This document shows, one piece after another, positions 51,086 to 62,531 of a DNA stretch of 64,000 nt. The stretch comes from Phytophthora colocasiae. Its lineage: Eukaryota; Oomycota; Peronosporomycetes; Peronosporales; Peronosporaceae. The stretch spans positions 620,001 to 684,000 of the forward strand of contig JAGKQI010000046.1 in NCBI GenBank assembly GCA_018806915.1. The letters are read 5' to 3'. The position numbers and the translations under genes were made by a program. Under the pieces are notes generated by a model. The model ran no database searches. It saw only the letters and a list, made by a program, of their open reading frames with translations, and was not told where the DNA came from. Every line of letters begins with the position of its first letter. Position 1 is the first letter of the stretch.

Positions 51086-54000
51086 ATGGCCGATGTGGCC
51101 GAGTTCGAGCGGGCTGTTCTCGTCGCCTTCCAGTACGCGGGGGCCAGTATTGCTGACCAGCAGGCGCAGACGCTCAAGTTGCAGGCCGAGAGCTTCTGCA
51201 CCGCCGTTAAGAGCCAAACAGACAGTTGGCGAGCAGAACTACAGCTTTTCGAGCATTCGGAGCACGAACAGGTCAAGTTTTACGCTCTTCAAGCGCTCCA
51301 GGAGGCACTAACCAATGGCGTAGCAGATGATGTGGCTGTAGCCATCCGTGTAGAGCTATTAACTTGGCTGCAGAGTCATGTGGCCTATGTGGAGAGCAAA
51401 GCGCCTTACCTCAAGACCAAATTGGCTGTCGTTATTACTCTTTTGATTAAAAGAGACTACCCAGATCGCTGGCCGACAGCCTTTACCGAACTATTGGCTC
51501 TGCTTCCACAGGGTGCGTCCATTGTGGAAATGTACTTTCGTATTCTATTGGCAATCAACGAGGAGATCGTGGAATTTGACGCTCAGAGGACCCAGCAGGA
51601 GGCTGCACACAATATGAGGATTAAGGATGCTATGCGTGAGGGATCCTGTATGCGGGAGAGCTTCGACGCTATTGCTCGTGTTCTTGTAAATGCTGATGCG
51701 AGCGACGTAATGCACCAATTGAGCATGAGTGCACTCGAGACGCTCAAGAGATATATCAGCTGGGTGGATATCGGTCTCGTGGTGAATGATACGCTGTGGC
51801 CCCTGTTGATTAAACTCCTGCGGGATAGTGAGACGTTACGTTGCCAAGCTGCTAACTGTGTTTTTGAAGTGATTGACAAGGGTATGACACCGGAGAAGAA
51901 GTTGGCGTTGTTGCAACAATTGCAGATTTTGGAGATGTTAGCTGCATTGCCAATTCGTGAGGATGATGACTTTGCGGAGGAAATTGGAGAGGTGATTAAC
52001 GCGGTTGGATTGGAGCTTGTAACGTGTATGGACGCCTTCCGACACACGAACAGGGCGGATCTGCTTCAAGCTAGTGGGGTGATGCTGTGTCAATTGATGC
52101 CTCTCGTGTGGGAACTATTTGCTCATGAGTCGAAGGATGTGTCGGAAGAAGTGTTTGAGATTGTAAATGCAGTAGGAGGTGCGATGCTTCGTACGGAGAC
52201 ACAGGCAGCCAGCAAGCCTCAGAGCGAGGCAGAAGTGTTCCGGCCGTCCGAGTATGTCCCGCAGATCTTGCATGGAATTTATCTACAGACCCGATTCCCG
52301 GAGGACTCCGACTCGGATGCTGCTGAGTTCGAGGAGTACAGGCGCAGCCTCTACACCATTTTCTTGAACATTGTACGCCAACGTCCGCATGATACGCTTG
52401 GATTTCTCACGAATTTGGCGCAGAGTCTGCCTGGACAATTTGCTGAGATCGACCCGCGTAATCTGGAGAGCTTCTTGTCACTTTTGTATCGATTCAAAGA
52501 AGGTCTCGCGGCTTTGAAGGCTGTGGCTGTCCCGTTTAACGAACCGACGAGCCCACTTTCTCTTATGGTTGTACAGATTCATAAAAGTATGATTGCAGCA
52601 TCTAGCTGTGCAGTGCCGTTGCATCCGTCCGTGCTACTTACGTACTATGATTTTGCTGTACGGTACAGTAAGGTGCTGCAGAATGAATCTAGTTTGATCC
52701 CGGCCGTGTTGGAGATGATGTTTGGCCCACACGGCCTTGCCCATCCGGCTGCTCAAGTGCGCTCTCGTGTCTGCTATCTCTGTCTGCGTCTCGTGAAGGC
52801 AATCGGTGCTTCGGTCAACCCTCACGCGTCTAGCATTCTGACTGCGCTTCAGCCACGCCTCGCAATTGCCAACGAGCGCGAGGAATTTGCCAGTAAGAAC
52901 AACCCGACATACTTGGCGTACGATGACCAACTGTACTTGTTCGAGCTCGCTGGTCAGATTATCGCCTCGCTCGTGCTCCCTGCACAAGAAACAGGTATGA
53001 ATGCAAAGCAGCTCCGGTACCGCTACACGATCGCCGTGCTTGACCCATTGCTGCAGGGATTGAATACGACGCTGAGTGAGCTGGCGAATGGCTCGCTGAC
53101 CGACGAGGAGTATGTTACTGAGCACTGCGCCTCCCACCTTAACGCTATTGCCCATGTGCTGAAGGCCTTCAAAGGTACTGATTGTATGGAGAACCACCAG
53201 GAGACTTTCACACAAGTGCTCACCGCTGCGGCGTGTGTGCTTCGCGCGCTTCCCCGGACTCCCCGTGTGCGTTCCAAGGTGATTTTCACGCTGCACCGCC
53301 TGACTACTGTATTGGATAGAGAACATTTTCTGGGCAACGTTCAGGAAACTCTGGAAACGCTGATGATGGGCTGCGAACAGCCCGAAGTCGTGGAGATCGT
53401 GCAGCTTGTGGACCAACTTATTATCAAACATAAACAGAGTCTGGGCGGGTTCCTGGACAAAACGACGCTGCCTTTTGTGCAGCACTTGTGCGCGCTGATG
53501 CCGGAGTGCAGTGCATCGAACAACAGTGAGACGAAGGACGCCCCACAGCTCGAGCGCGAGGCCACCCAGAAGTATCTATACACATTCCTGCTGCACCTGG
53601 TCACGCACGGCCTGGACGCTGTGCTGATCAGTGCACAGAACGTCGCACAGCTAGAGAATATGCTGCGTCTCGTGCTTGAGGGCTGCGCAGAGGTTCAGGA
53701 CGCCAACATCAACCGCGCGTGCTTTTCGATTGGAAGTATGTTAGTTGAGCGCTGGATTGGCACCGGAATCGCTCCTTCGGCGGCCAGCGAAGCATCCGGT
53801 GCCTTGAGTGCGGCCACGTCGGCCGCGTCGGTGGCTCTGCGTGCTGAACTCCATGCCGAACTCTCTGCTGAAGGCAAGACGCGCTTCACGCAGATTGCAG
53901 TGCAGGACTTCACGCGCGCTATGTTCGCCGTGACGAAGTTGCGTCACTTCGACATCGATGACATGCAGACGATGCTGGCAGTCAAAGAGATCGTCAACAT

Positions 54001-54178
54001 GCAGGCTGTATTGGTGGCTGCACTGGGCGTCGAGTATCTAACTTTCCTGCGCGACGTGTTCCTCCCGTCACTGGGCTGCCCTCCTGAACTTGCAAGCCCA
54101 TACACGGAGCAGGTGGCTACTGGAAACCGCAAGCAAATCCAGGCAGCGTACAAGGCGCTCGTGAGCAAGATGAAGTAA
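51086..54178 (+). CDS. XPOT: Exportin-T (tRNA nuclear exporter), 1030 aa
   Basis: An importin-beta/exportin family protein made of HEAT repeats. The N-terminal importin-N-like and Xpo1 regions are seen at about 20-250 (YLKTKLAVVITLLIKRDYPD, RWPTAFTELLALLP). The exportin-T hallmark segments are RYISWVDIGLVVND (about 226) and ILTALQPRLAIANEREEF followed by PTYLAYDDQLYLFELAGQ (about 580-625). Together with RanGTP it carries mature tRNA from nucleus to cytoplasm. It is slightly longer than the human protein (962 aa), intronless, and fully open. The MULE on its left ends about 160 bp upstream. The ABC transporter follows in the same direction after 256 bp. Confidence 0.9.
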   Translation: MADVAEFERAVLVAFQYAGASIADQQAQTLKLQAESFCTAVKSQTDSWRAELQLFEHSEHEQVKFYALQALQEALTNGVADDVAVAIRVELLTWLQSHVAYVESKAPYLKTKLAVVITLLIKRDYPDRWPTAFTELLALLPQGASIVEMYFRILLAINEEIVEFDAQRTQQEAAHNMRIKDAMREGSCMRESFDAIARVLVNADASDVMHQLSMSALETLKRYISWVDIGLVVNDTLWPLLIKLLRDSETLRCQAANCVFEVIDKGMTPEKKLALLQQLQILEMLAALPIREDDDFAEEIGEVINAVGLELVTCMDAFRHTNRADLLQASGVMLCQLMPLVWELFAHESKDVSEEVFEIVNAVGGAMLRTETQAASKPQSEAEVFRPSEYVPQILHGIYLQTRFPEDSDSDAAEFEEYRRSLYTIFLNIVRQRPHDTLGFLTNLAQSLPGQFAEIDPRNLESFLSLLYRFKEGLAALKAVAVPFNEPTSPLSLMVVQIHKSMIAASSCAVPLHPSVLLTYYDFAVRYSKVLQNESSLIPAVLEMMFGPHGLAHPAAQVRSRVCYLCLRLVKAIGASVNPHASSILTALQPRLAIANEREEFASKNNPTYLAYDDQLYLFELAGQIIASLVLPAQETGMNAKQLRYRYTIAVLDPLLQGLNTTLSELANGSLTDEEYVTEHCASHLNAIAHVLKAFKGTDCMENHQETFTQVLTAAACVLRALPRTPRVRSKVIFTLHRLTTVLDREHFLGNVQETLETLMMGCEQPEVVEIVQLVDQLIIKHKQSLGGFLDKTTLPFVQHLCALMPECSASNNSETKDAPQLEREATQKYLYTFLLHLVTHGLDAVLISAQNVAQLENMLRLVLEGCAEVQDANINRACFSIGSMLVERWIGTGIAPSAASEASGALSAATSAASVALRAELHAELSAEGKTRFTQIAVQDFTRAMFAVTKLRHFDIDDMQTMLAVKEIVNMQAVLVAALGVEYLTFLRDVFLPSLGCPPELASPYTEQVATGNRKQIQAAYKALVSKMK

Positions 54179-54434
54179 CGTCGACGAGGACGCTTTACAA
54201 TAACATTTTGGAGTAGGCAATAGGATAACAAGCGCGGAGCGTGAGCTCAAGACAGGAAATAGAGACGCCGTCCTTATCAATTTGCTGCATTCTCCTAGCC
54301 AACACCTCGACGCCTGCGTGTCATCAGCGTTCCGTCACAAGACACGTACGTCGTAGACGGGGCCAGCGACCTATTGAGTGTGTGCTCACTGTCCCATCAT
54401 TCCTCGATTTCCAGCGGCCTTGTCATAACGACCG

Positions 54435-57400
54435 ATGGACGAGAAGGACCGGAGTTATGTGGAAGTGCCGGCCACGCCGCGGGCCAAAGTATCGGCACCG
54501 TTCAGCCACCAGCCGAATCCGTTAGCTAGGGCGTCACTGCCTTCCATCATTCTGGCTCAATGGATCCAGCCTATGGTATCACTTGGAGCCCAACGCGTTC
54601 TCGAGAAAGAGGATGTCTGGCCCATTTGCGCCAGTGACGCGTGCGGATCGCTTGAGAAGCGCTTCCGACAAGTATATGAACCGAATCGACGATATCCGTT
54701 CAATCTGTCGCCGTTGGCTGCAGCGTACGCGCGGACATTCCGGATTGAGCTCACGTTTGTGTTGATCAGTTGCGTGCTGTACGTGGTCGCCTTAGCCATG
54801 CAGTCGTATGTGGCTCAAGCCATTCTCCAGTTCCTCAACAATGAAGAGAACCTGTTCCACATCTCGAGCGGCTACTGGTTGATGGTTATGATGACACTGA
54901 GCTCTCTTGTGGCAGTATGCGCTCTCAACTACGTCTTCTTCTCAGCATCACGTATTGGCGCCAATATGCGTTCATTAACCATGTCACTCGTGTTTGACAA
55001 GGCACTGAAATTATCCAGTGCTGCACGACTGGACTATACGAGTGGCGAGGTGCTGACGCTTATGAGTGTGGACACGGAACGTGTGTTCTTGTTGATGATT
55101 CAGGGCCCGTGGCTCTTTATGGGACCACTATCGTTCATCATTTCGGTGGTGCTTATTGGGATCCTGTTCGACTTTTACTCAGCGCTGGGCGGAGCTGTCG
55201 TTTTGGTGGTGGTGATGACCATTTCAGCTAGCCAGGGTCGTCGTATTGCAGGCTTTCAGAAGACACTGCTTACGGTTATTGACGAACGGGTTAAAGTGAC
55301 GTCAGAAGCGCTACAGGGTATTCGGGTGATGAAGTTCTACGCGTGGGAGGATTCACTAGCGCAGCGTGTAGAGAAACTTCGGGTTAAAGAGGTGACGCTA
55401 CTTCGGAAGTTCCACATGTACCAGGTTGTCAACACTGTCATGCTCTTCCTTACGCCCAGCTTCGTCTCTGGAGTGACGTTGGGTATCTACGTGCTCATTC
55501 ATCACACGATCACTGTCATCGAGGCCTTCACGCTTGTTGCCATGGTCAACATTTGCCGGACGGCATTGAACCAACTTCCACAGGCTGTGGCCGGCATCTC
55601 TAAGGCCAAGATCTCGTATGCACGTCTTGACGCCTTCCTTACCAGTGATGAAGTGGCTAACCAGCCCCCTCTTTTGACTCAAGACAGCTCGACACCTTCG
55701 AACCGGTCCCCGCTACTTGGACAAAACTATATCCAGGAAAGATTCATTGGTCATGGCTGCATTTCCATTCGTGACGCTAGCTTCGAGTGGCCTACAACCT
55801 CCAAAACGGACGTTGTAGTCGTAACACCAGCAGACAAGGAAGGTGCTATCGTTGACCAGGAGATTGATTGTGTTACTCAGGGATTTAAGCTGGAAGGGGT
55901 CAACTTAGAGATTGAACGTGGTGCTTTGGTGATGATCGTGGGAAAAGTTGGATCAGGTAAGTCCAGTCTTCTCAGTGCTCTTCTAGGTGAGATGTCACGC
56001 ACCTCAGGCGTTCTCGAGATCACTGGACGTGTAGCCTACGTTAGTCAAGATACGTGGATCCGAAACGCAACACTCCGTGACAATATTCTCTTTGAACAAG
56101 AGTATGACGCGGAGCGATACGCTCAAGTCTTAGACGCGTCTCAACTGGCTATGGATTTGAAAGCGCTACCCAACGGAGATTCCACTGAGATTGGTGAGCG
56201 TGGAATTAACTTAATTGGCGGCCAAAAGGCTTGTGTGGCTATTGCTCGAGCTATGTATCGATCCGGAACGGATGTGTTGATTCTGGATGATCCATTAAGT
56301 GCTGTAGACCCGCATGTAGCCCATGCAATCTTCGACAATTGCATCGTTGGTTTAGCCGCTGGGCAAACGCGTTTACTGGTGGTTAATAGTCACTACGATC
56401 TACTAGCTAGAGCTGATCAGGTGGTGGTTATGAGTGACGGTGCTATCGTTGCCCATGGCTCTTATGACAACGTACTGGCTCAATTCCCGTATCTTGCATC
56501 CGAGAGAACTGAAAAGTCTGAGTACCAGCTCGAAAATGAAATCAACGTGGAAATTAACCAAGGAAAAGCAATCGACAATGTTGCAATTCAAGCTGAATCT
56601 GATGATCCCAATAACGACGAAGATAAGCCGTCTGGTCGTTTGATCCGTGCTGAGGATCGTGTCAAGGGAACAGTTGGGTCACATGTACTTCGACGAAACT
56701 CGTATGAATGGCTGGGTGGTAGTGCTGGTGATCAGCATCATGTACTGTATTGGACAAGGAGCACGAACGACAGTCGACTGGTGGCCTGGCCATTGGGCTC
56801 GCAATATGCCTCGACGTGACGTGGACCCGACGTACTCCAGTACAGCCTTTGGAATGTGGTATCTTGGCCTCATCGTGCTCTGCTCCATTTTGACGCTGAT
56901 CCGAGGCGTAATGATGATTGAATCGTGCATGCGTTCATCTCAACACATGCATGACGAACTGTTCCGACGAGTATTAAATGCCCCAGTGACTCGTTACTTC
57001 GATGTGACTCCGATCGGACAGATTTTGAATCGCTTCTCGAATGATTTGGATCAAATGGACACAACACTGCCACTGGAGTACCAACTCTTCTTTCAGAACG
57101 TTTCCATGGCTCTTGGCTCTCTAGTTGTCTCCGCTTTCGCTTCGTATTGGATTGGAGTGTCATACATTCCTCTCTTGGTGATTTTCGTTATGACGGGGCA
57201 ATACTTTAAGAAAACATCGCGGGAACTCAAGCGACTTGAGGGAATCACACGTACTCCCGTGTACAATCTCTTCAGTGAAACACTATCAGGTTTACCAACA
57301 ATCCGAGCTTTCCGAATGGAGAAGGAATTCTCCGCACGCAACCGCCAAGTCGTGGATACGAACGCCAACACGTATCTCACGTACTGGTCAGCCAGTCGAT

Positions 57401-58419
57401 GGTTGGCTACACGCCTTGACCTCTTTTCCGTGGCTATTATCTTTGTTGTCAGTCTGTACCTGGTAGCTACACGTGGTGAAATTGGCTCCATGACGTCGGG
57501 ACTCTCACTCACGTACGCGTTGATGCTCACGTCCGTCATTCAGTGGGTAATGCGATCTGTGGATCGAGTGGACAACGCCACCACCAGTGTAGAACGACTA
57601 CTGTTCTTCCGAGAGATTGAGCGTGAAGAAGACGGTGGTAAACGAATCTCCGATCTAGTTGGTAACGAGCAACAAACGTGGCCGTCGTGTGGAACAGTTC
57701 GATTTGAGGGGCTATGCCTGAGATACCGACCGGAACTTCCACTTGTACTTAAGGGCGTTAACATGGAAGTTGCTGCCGGAGAGAAGGTCGGTATCTGTGG
57801 ACGTACTGGAGCAGGGAAATCTTCCCTCATGATTGCACTCTTCCGTATCTGCGACTTCGCAAGCGGACGCGTGCTCATCGACGACGTCGACATCGCCACC
57901 ATCAACCTACGTGAACTACGACGCAGCCTCGCCATCATCCCACAAGATCCCGTGCTCTTCAGTGGACCCCTTCGTGAAAACCTCGACCCGTTCCACGAGT
58001 ACTCGGACGAGCGCATCTGGCACGTCCTCAAGCAGGTGCACATGGCCGACAGTCTTCGTCGTTGGGGAGCAGGTCTGGACTTTGAGGTGGCTGAAGGTGG
58101 AGACAACCTGTCAGTGGGTCAACGTCAACTCATCTGCATCGGTCGCGCATTGCTCAAGGACAGTAAAGTGGTAGTGCTGGATGAAGCCACTGCCAATGTC
58201 GACACGGCCACGGACGCTCTCATCCAGACCACCATCCAGGAGACGTTCAAGGACAAGACGGTGCTGATCATCGCGCACCGTATCAACACGATCATGCACT
58301 GCGACAAGATCGCCGTGATGGACGCTGGTCGCGTGGCTGAATTTGATTCTCCTTCGGCGTTGTTAGCCCGACCGCAGTCCGTATTCGCTTTGTTGGCAAA
58401 AACTTCAGCACTTAAGTAG
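54435..58419 (+). pseudogene. ABCC/MRP-type full ABC transporter, one frameshift (about 1327 codons)
   Basis: Layout TMD1-NBD1-TMD2-NBD2. TMD1 covers about 90-400 (GEVLTLMSVDTERV, IRVMKFYAWED). NBD1 has Walker A GKVGSGKSS near 501, signature LIGGQKACVAIARA near 592 (normally LSGGQK) and Walker B LILDDPLSAVD. TMD2 includes DVTPIGQILNRFSNDLDQMD. NBD2 has Walker A GRTGAGKSS, signature LSVGQRQL and Walker B VVVLDEATANVD. ABCC pumps export conjugates and drugs across plasma or vacuolar membranes. At about 56685 (VGSHV/YFDETRMN) the frame shifts by one base: the first ORF ends at 56819 and the second is open from 56647 to 58419. Everything else is intact, so a recent lesion or a sequence error is likely. 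Confidence 0.88.
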
Positions 58420-58758
58420 TTGTGCTGCGGTCTGTAGATGATGATCGCTGGTTTCCTGGATAGTTGCTTCCGACAAGTTGTTGTATTTTTCTTCCGTTTC
58501 AAATTCTTGATCTTCTTCTTCGTTCCAGGATCTGTCGGTTTAAAGAAAATGGTGATTCGTTGGGATGCTGAAATGACGGTCATTGTGAAGAATGCAGACA
58601 ATGATCAGCTTTTCTTGACAATGCAGATCCAGCAGATCTAATTGATTAAGAGGTTTGACGTGACCCTTTGTCCATTCCTGTTCAGCTTCGAGCTAAGAGC
58701 AAATGGCTGACTACGTAGAACTTAGGGCCTGAATTACAAGAGAAAATCTTCGCGGTAG
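58420..58758. other. Intergenic, no gene recognised
   Basis: The 3' side of the ABC transporter. A short plus ORF (58438-58641) with a hydrophobic start shows no family resemblance. Confidence 0.4.
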
Positions 58759-59467
58759 ATGATGCCTCTCGTGGAGTTTAAAAACACGCTCTTCGGCAAA
58801 TGCGTGTTGATGACGGAGAGCTCTTACCGTATTACGTGGGACATGGTTTTTCGAGTCACGAGCCGTGAAGTGTCCAGATTTCTAATGTGTACAAACTCAC
58901 AAGCGTGGACAATTCAGAGATATTGTTGGAGGTACTGTATCTTTGATGGTGTTTGCATCTTTCGTGCCAGGAAGGACCTAATGCCAGTATTTCTGTGGCC
59001 AAACGCAACCTTTGTTCAAGGCTTGTGTGGGCATTTGGACAAGTGCCGTACTTGTTTGGCTGCATTGCGTCGGGATACCATGTCTAATTACTTGCACTGC
59101 ATTCGGCTGACAACAAAGTAGTGGAGAAGACTGTCATTGGGGAATTTGACCTCAAACGCAAGGAGCAACGGGTTGAAGCTATCCTTGCGATGTTGAACGT
59201 GTCGTTGCTGTTTCCAAGATAGTGGAAAAGATGAATACAGGGGATATTACGAGATGGAATGGTTATTCCTTGGTTGTCAGAGTTCGTTTGTTCCCTACGT
59301 TTGTCGTGAAGATCTTCCAAGACACGAGTTGTTTTGATCATGTAGAACGGATCTACGGTCAAATCGAGCAAGCACGGGTTCCTAATGTGGATCATCTCAC
59401 AGCGCTAAAACAAGTCCCTAGTGCTCGAGCCTCGTGGAATGAAGAAGAAACCAACAACCCTTCTTGA
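58759..59467 (+). pseudogene. Decayed gene of unknown family
   Basis: Three pieces in different frames seem to belong together: 58759-59121 (YRITWDMVFRVTSREVSRF), about 59110-59220 (VVEKTVIGEFDLKRKEQRVE) and 59205-59467 (IVEKMNTGDITRWNGYSLVV, FVVKIFQDTSCFDHVERIYG). The composition is that of a folded protein and the end at 59467 looks natural. I do not recognise the family; a kinase-linked oomycete protein is only a guess. It faces the MATE gene tail-to-tail. Confidence 0.4.
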
Positions 59468-59524
59468 GTTGTTTCATGCACTGCGGGATATTCTGGATTA
59501 ACACTTTCATCGGTTGGTAATTAT

Positions 59525-61148
59525 CTACAGATTGGTACGCACTCGAGCGTCGTCCGCAAGTTTATCCCAGCTCCAATAGAAAACCATCATGACAGCCATT
59601 GCACTAACAGCTACGACGTTTCCTGAGCCCATACCAAGCCACAGCCCTTCGATTCCAAGATCACACTGGAAAGCTAGTAGAGCACCGAAAGGAACTCCAA
59701 AAAGGTAATACGACAGTCCGTTGGCAATTGCAGCGGCTTTTTGTTTCCCTGCTCCTCGAAACACCCCTTGAGTTACGGCGTTCAGTCCATCAACGACAGT
59801 CAAAGGAGACCAAATTGCCATCACTTTGGAGGCCAACCGCGCACTATCTCCTTCATCCAAGAACAACAGCGGGATTTTACCACTCAGTGTATACAGCAAC
59901 GCTGTGAAGATCAGCGTCAGGATCAGCGTGATCACAAGTGATACAGTACGTGCCAGCTTCGCTTTCTTCGGCATTTGACCACCAAGACAATTTCCCACTC
60001 GAATGTTAGCAGCCACCGAGAGGCCCGCGAATGTTGTATAGACTAGTAAATTGACGTTAACCAGTACGGAATGTGCTGCCACAGCTACGACACTGTCGGG
60101 CAACAGTCCAGCGAGAATAGTGAGTGCTTCAAAAGCCCACATTTCCATACCAAGCATCACCATTCCAGGGACTCCAAGGCGTAAAAAGAGACGTACGTAG
60201 CCCATGGCAGCTTTGAAGTCCCATGGGTGGCACCACCACTGTCTCAAATGATGCGGACGCCATACGAAATACGGTACCAGAAGCAGCGGAAGAACGAAGT
60301 TGCCCAAACTCCTGCCAATTGCGATACCGTTGAAGCCGATGGACGTGTGGTACGCGAGACCGTAACCAGCTGCGACGTTGACTACATTGCCAATTGCTGC
60401 GATAGTGACGAGTGGGGTCATGATGTTCTGGGCTTGAAGCACTTTGCGTGTGAGTTCATAGAGAAATAGACATGGAACTCCAGGCAACATCCAGCGAGAG
60501 AATTGACCAGCCAGGTGAGCCACTTCTTCATTTTGACCCAGTCCTTTCAAGATCGATTCGGTGAATGAATTGATGAGGAGCATTGGTATAAGGATAACGG
60601 TGAGGACAATGACTCCAGTCTGGAAGTAGACGCCGATTTTCTCCAGTCGTTTGGCTCCGTAGGCTTGGGAACAGAGTGTATCCAAGGCTGAAGCTAGGCC
60701 GAGTCCAATCGAGAGACTAGTAACGTTTAGTATTAGCTGGATAGAGTGTAGAACACAGAGGAAGTTTGAGCTTGGAAATTGACAATACATTGGTAAAGCT
60801 TCCTTACCATGGTAGAAAACGTGGCAGCGTCGATGTAGTGCTGCGAGAGTGGGGAATCGATATTTCCTGCCAGGATAATCGACATAAAACCTGGCAGAAA
60901 CTCTAGAAATGTGGTGATCATCTAACAGAACAAGATGTTAGTGAGTTACTTTTTAATTTTGTCAGTGGTTTGTAGTTCGGATGTACCACAGGCCCAACGA
61001 GTTTCAGCAGTGTCTTGACCTCCTCTTTTGTGTCTGGGTTTGGTTCATCGACGTAGTTGAGATCGACTGGCTGTAGTGAAGGCGAGGCGATGCTCACGAA
61101 CGACTCGCTGATGTTGAGTTTGTCATCCCGGGATATCTGCTCATTCAT
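59525..61148 (-). CDS. MATE-family multidrug/toxin extrusion transporter, three exons, 495 aa
   Basis: Exons on the minus strand: 61148-60987, 60921-60808, 60736-59525. Intron 1 (60922-60986, 65 bp, GTACAT...GTTAG) and intron 2 (60737-60807, 71 bp, GTAAGG...TCCAG) are both phase 0. They join KLVGPV to MITTFLEFLPGFMSI and TFSTM to LILNVTSLSIGLGLASALDT, giving the unbroken MatE consensus (ALDTLCSQAYGAKR). About 12 membrane segments in two MatE repeats are visible. Such proteins expel organic cations or drugs by proton or sodium antiport at plasma or vacuolar membranes. The start ATG (MNEQISRDDK) is the first in frame. Substrate unknown. Confidence 0.9.
60737..60807 (-). other. Intron 2 of the MATE gene
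   Basis: 71 bp, donor GTAAGG after ATG, acceptor CTATCCAG. Removing it keeps the frame and restores the conserved NVTSLSIGLGLA segment. A second AG further on (GTTACTAG) would shift the frame. Confidence 0.8.
60922..60986 (-). other. Intron 1 of the MATE gene
   Basis: 65 bp, donor GTACAT, acceptor TTCTGTTAG with a pyrimidine-rich end. Splicing joins the N-terminal EEVKTLLKLVGPV helix to the next membrane helix. Confidence 0.8.
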
Positions 61149-61481
61149 TTACTGTCTTTTCGGGTGGTCGTGGCTTGCAGATTCGAAAGTGTCGGTGGGT
61201 ATCGAGTGTGCAGGCGTACCTGAACGCAACCACGTCATCAAAGATTGTATGGTTTGTATGGTTGCAAGAGTGAGAAAATTCGTGTAGATGATAGCACGTA
61301 CACATTCGTGCTGAAACGGCATGGACATGATGTACAGGTACGTGTACATGTCATGTTCAAAGCATCTAAGAGATACCATCAATACCCCAACCACGTCCGT
61401 TTGAAGTGATTACCACAAAGTAGTTTATTCGGCTCGTTGGTGTTGGTATTTCGTCTGCCGATGTACATGTAGTCGTTGCCC
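61149..61481. other. Intergenic between oxidoreductase (3' end) and MATE gene (5' end)
   Basis: Both neighbours are on the minus strand, so this is the MATE promoter region. It contains several alternating GTACATGT motifs (61300-61352, 61460-61470). No gene is seen. Confidence 0.5.
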
Positions 61482-62531
61482 TTATTGGTCCTTCACTGCA
61501 ATACCAACTTTTCCGATCTGCTTTCCCGAGCTCTGCAAGTCGAACGCAGCCATCACTTCTTCCTTCGTAAACCCAAAAGTCTTGTGGATATAAGGTTGAA
61601 CATTCTTGCGCGAGACAAAATTGACCATCTCGGTCGTTAGCTGCTTGCTGCCAGCTTGAACTCCACGCAGAGCACAGCCCTGAATCAGTGCCAATAGCGG
61701 GACATTGGGCATGTTTTCCTGTTTGATATCTGCCAGATACCCAATGACCGCGATCATACCGCCGGAAGCTGTAGCTTTCATGCTTTGCTCAATTGTACCA
61801 GCCCCACCAATCTCAATGACGTAGTCAGCTCTTTCTCCGTTCGTAAAGCGACGTACTTCATCGGCCCAGTTGGTAGTAGTCTTGTAGTTGATCACATGGT
61901 CCACTCCAAACTTCTCCTTCACAAACGCGAGCTTCTCCTCCGACGAGGATGTAACAATAGTCACTGCTCCTGCTGCCTTAGCCAGTTGGACACCCGTGAT
62001 CGATACTCCGCCGGTACCTTGGAATAGCACAGTCTGACCGGGTTTCATTGGCACGTAGCCGAAGAGCGCGTTCCAAACGGTAGCTCCAGTGCAAACTAGG
62101 GATGCAAGTTGGACGTAGTCCAGTTTGCAGGCAACTGGGACCTTGATGATCGCTTGGGCGGGGACAACAGCGTATTGACGTAGTGTACCGTCAACGCCAC
62201 CGCCCAACATATACTTTTGGCTCTTCAATGGTCCATACAAGTTGTCGAAGGAGATGTTGATAATGACGCGGTCACCAAGTTGAAGGTCATCGACTGACTC
62301 CCCCACAGCGGCAATGACTCCAGCACCATCTGAGCACGGAACGAGGTCGTCCTTCACTGCTGCGGCAGGGTAGAACCCCCCACAGATCTGAATGTCACGA
62401 GCATTCAGAGTGATGCCACGGATTTCCACCAGCACTTCATGGCCACGAACACTCGGGAGGGGTTCATTTAGACGTGCCAAGTTGTGGTGCGAGGTGCGTT
62501 CGTTGATACGGTAGACGATGTTCGATGACAT
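61482..62531 (-). CDS. MDR-superfamily NAD(P)-dependent quinone oxidoreductase/alcohol dehydrogenase-like, 349 aa
   Basis: A GroES-like N-terminal domain (GHEVLVEIRGITLNARDIQI, VPCSDGAGVIAAVGESVDD) is followed by a Rossmann domain with the nucleotide loop FQGTGGVSITGVQLAKAAGA (about 168-187), YVIEIGGAGTIEQSM and the C-terminal VMAAFDLQSSGKQIGKVGIA. The catalytic-zinc Cys/His pair and the structural four-Cys loop of classical alcohol dehydrogenases are absent, so it is of the zinc-independent quinone-reductase type. Cytosolic, with no targeting signal. Substrate unknown. It diverges from the methyltransferase gene. Confidence 0.88.
   Translation of the reverse strand: MSSNIVYRINERTSHHNLARLNEPLPSVRGHEVLVEIRGITLNARDIQICGGFYPAAAVKDDLVPCSDGAGVIAAVGESVDDLQLGDRVIINISFDNLYGPLKSQKYMLGGGVDGTLRQYAVVPAQAIIKVPVACKLDYVQLASLVCTGATVWNALFGYVPMKPGQTVLFQGTGGVSITGVQLAKAAGAVTIVTSSSEEKLAFVKEKFGVDHVINYKTTTNWADEVRRFTNGERADYVIEIGGAGTIEQSMKATASGGMIAVIGYLADIKQENMPNVPLLALIQGCALRGVQAGSKQLTTEMVNFVSRKNVQPYIHKTFGFTKEEVMAAFDLQSSGKQIGKVGIAVKDQ

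Noticed and set aside
52634..53485. 283-aa minus ORF inside exportin-T
   Set aside because: It is antisense to a well-conserved coding frame.
54241..54525. 94-aa plus ORF before the ABC transporter
   Set aside because: It overlaps the transporter start in another frame and has no motif; it is probably leader sequence.
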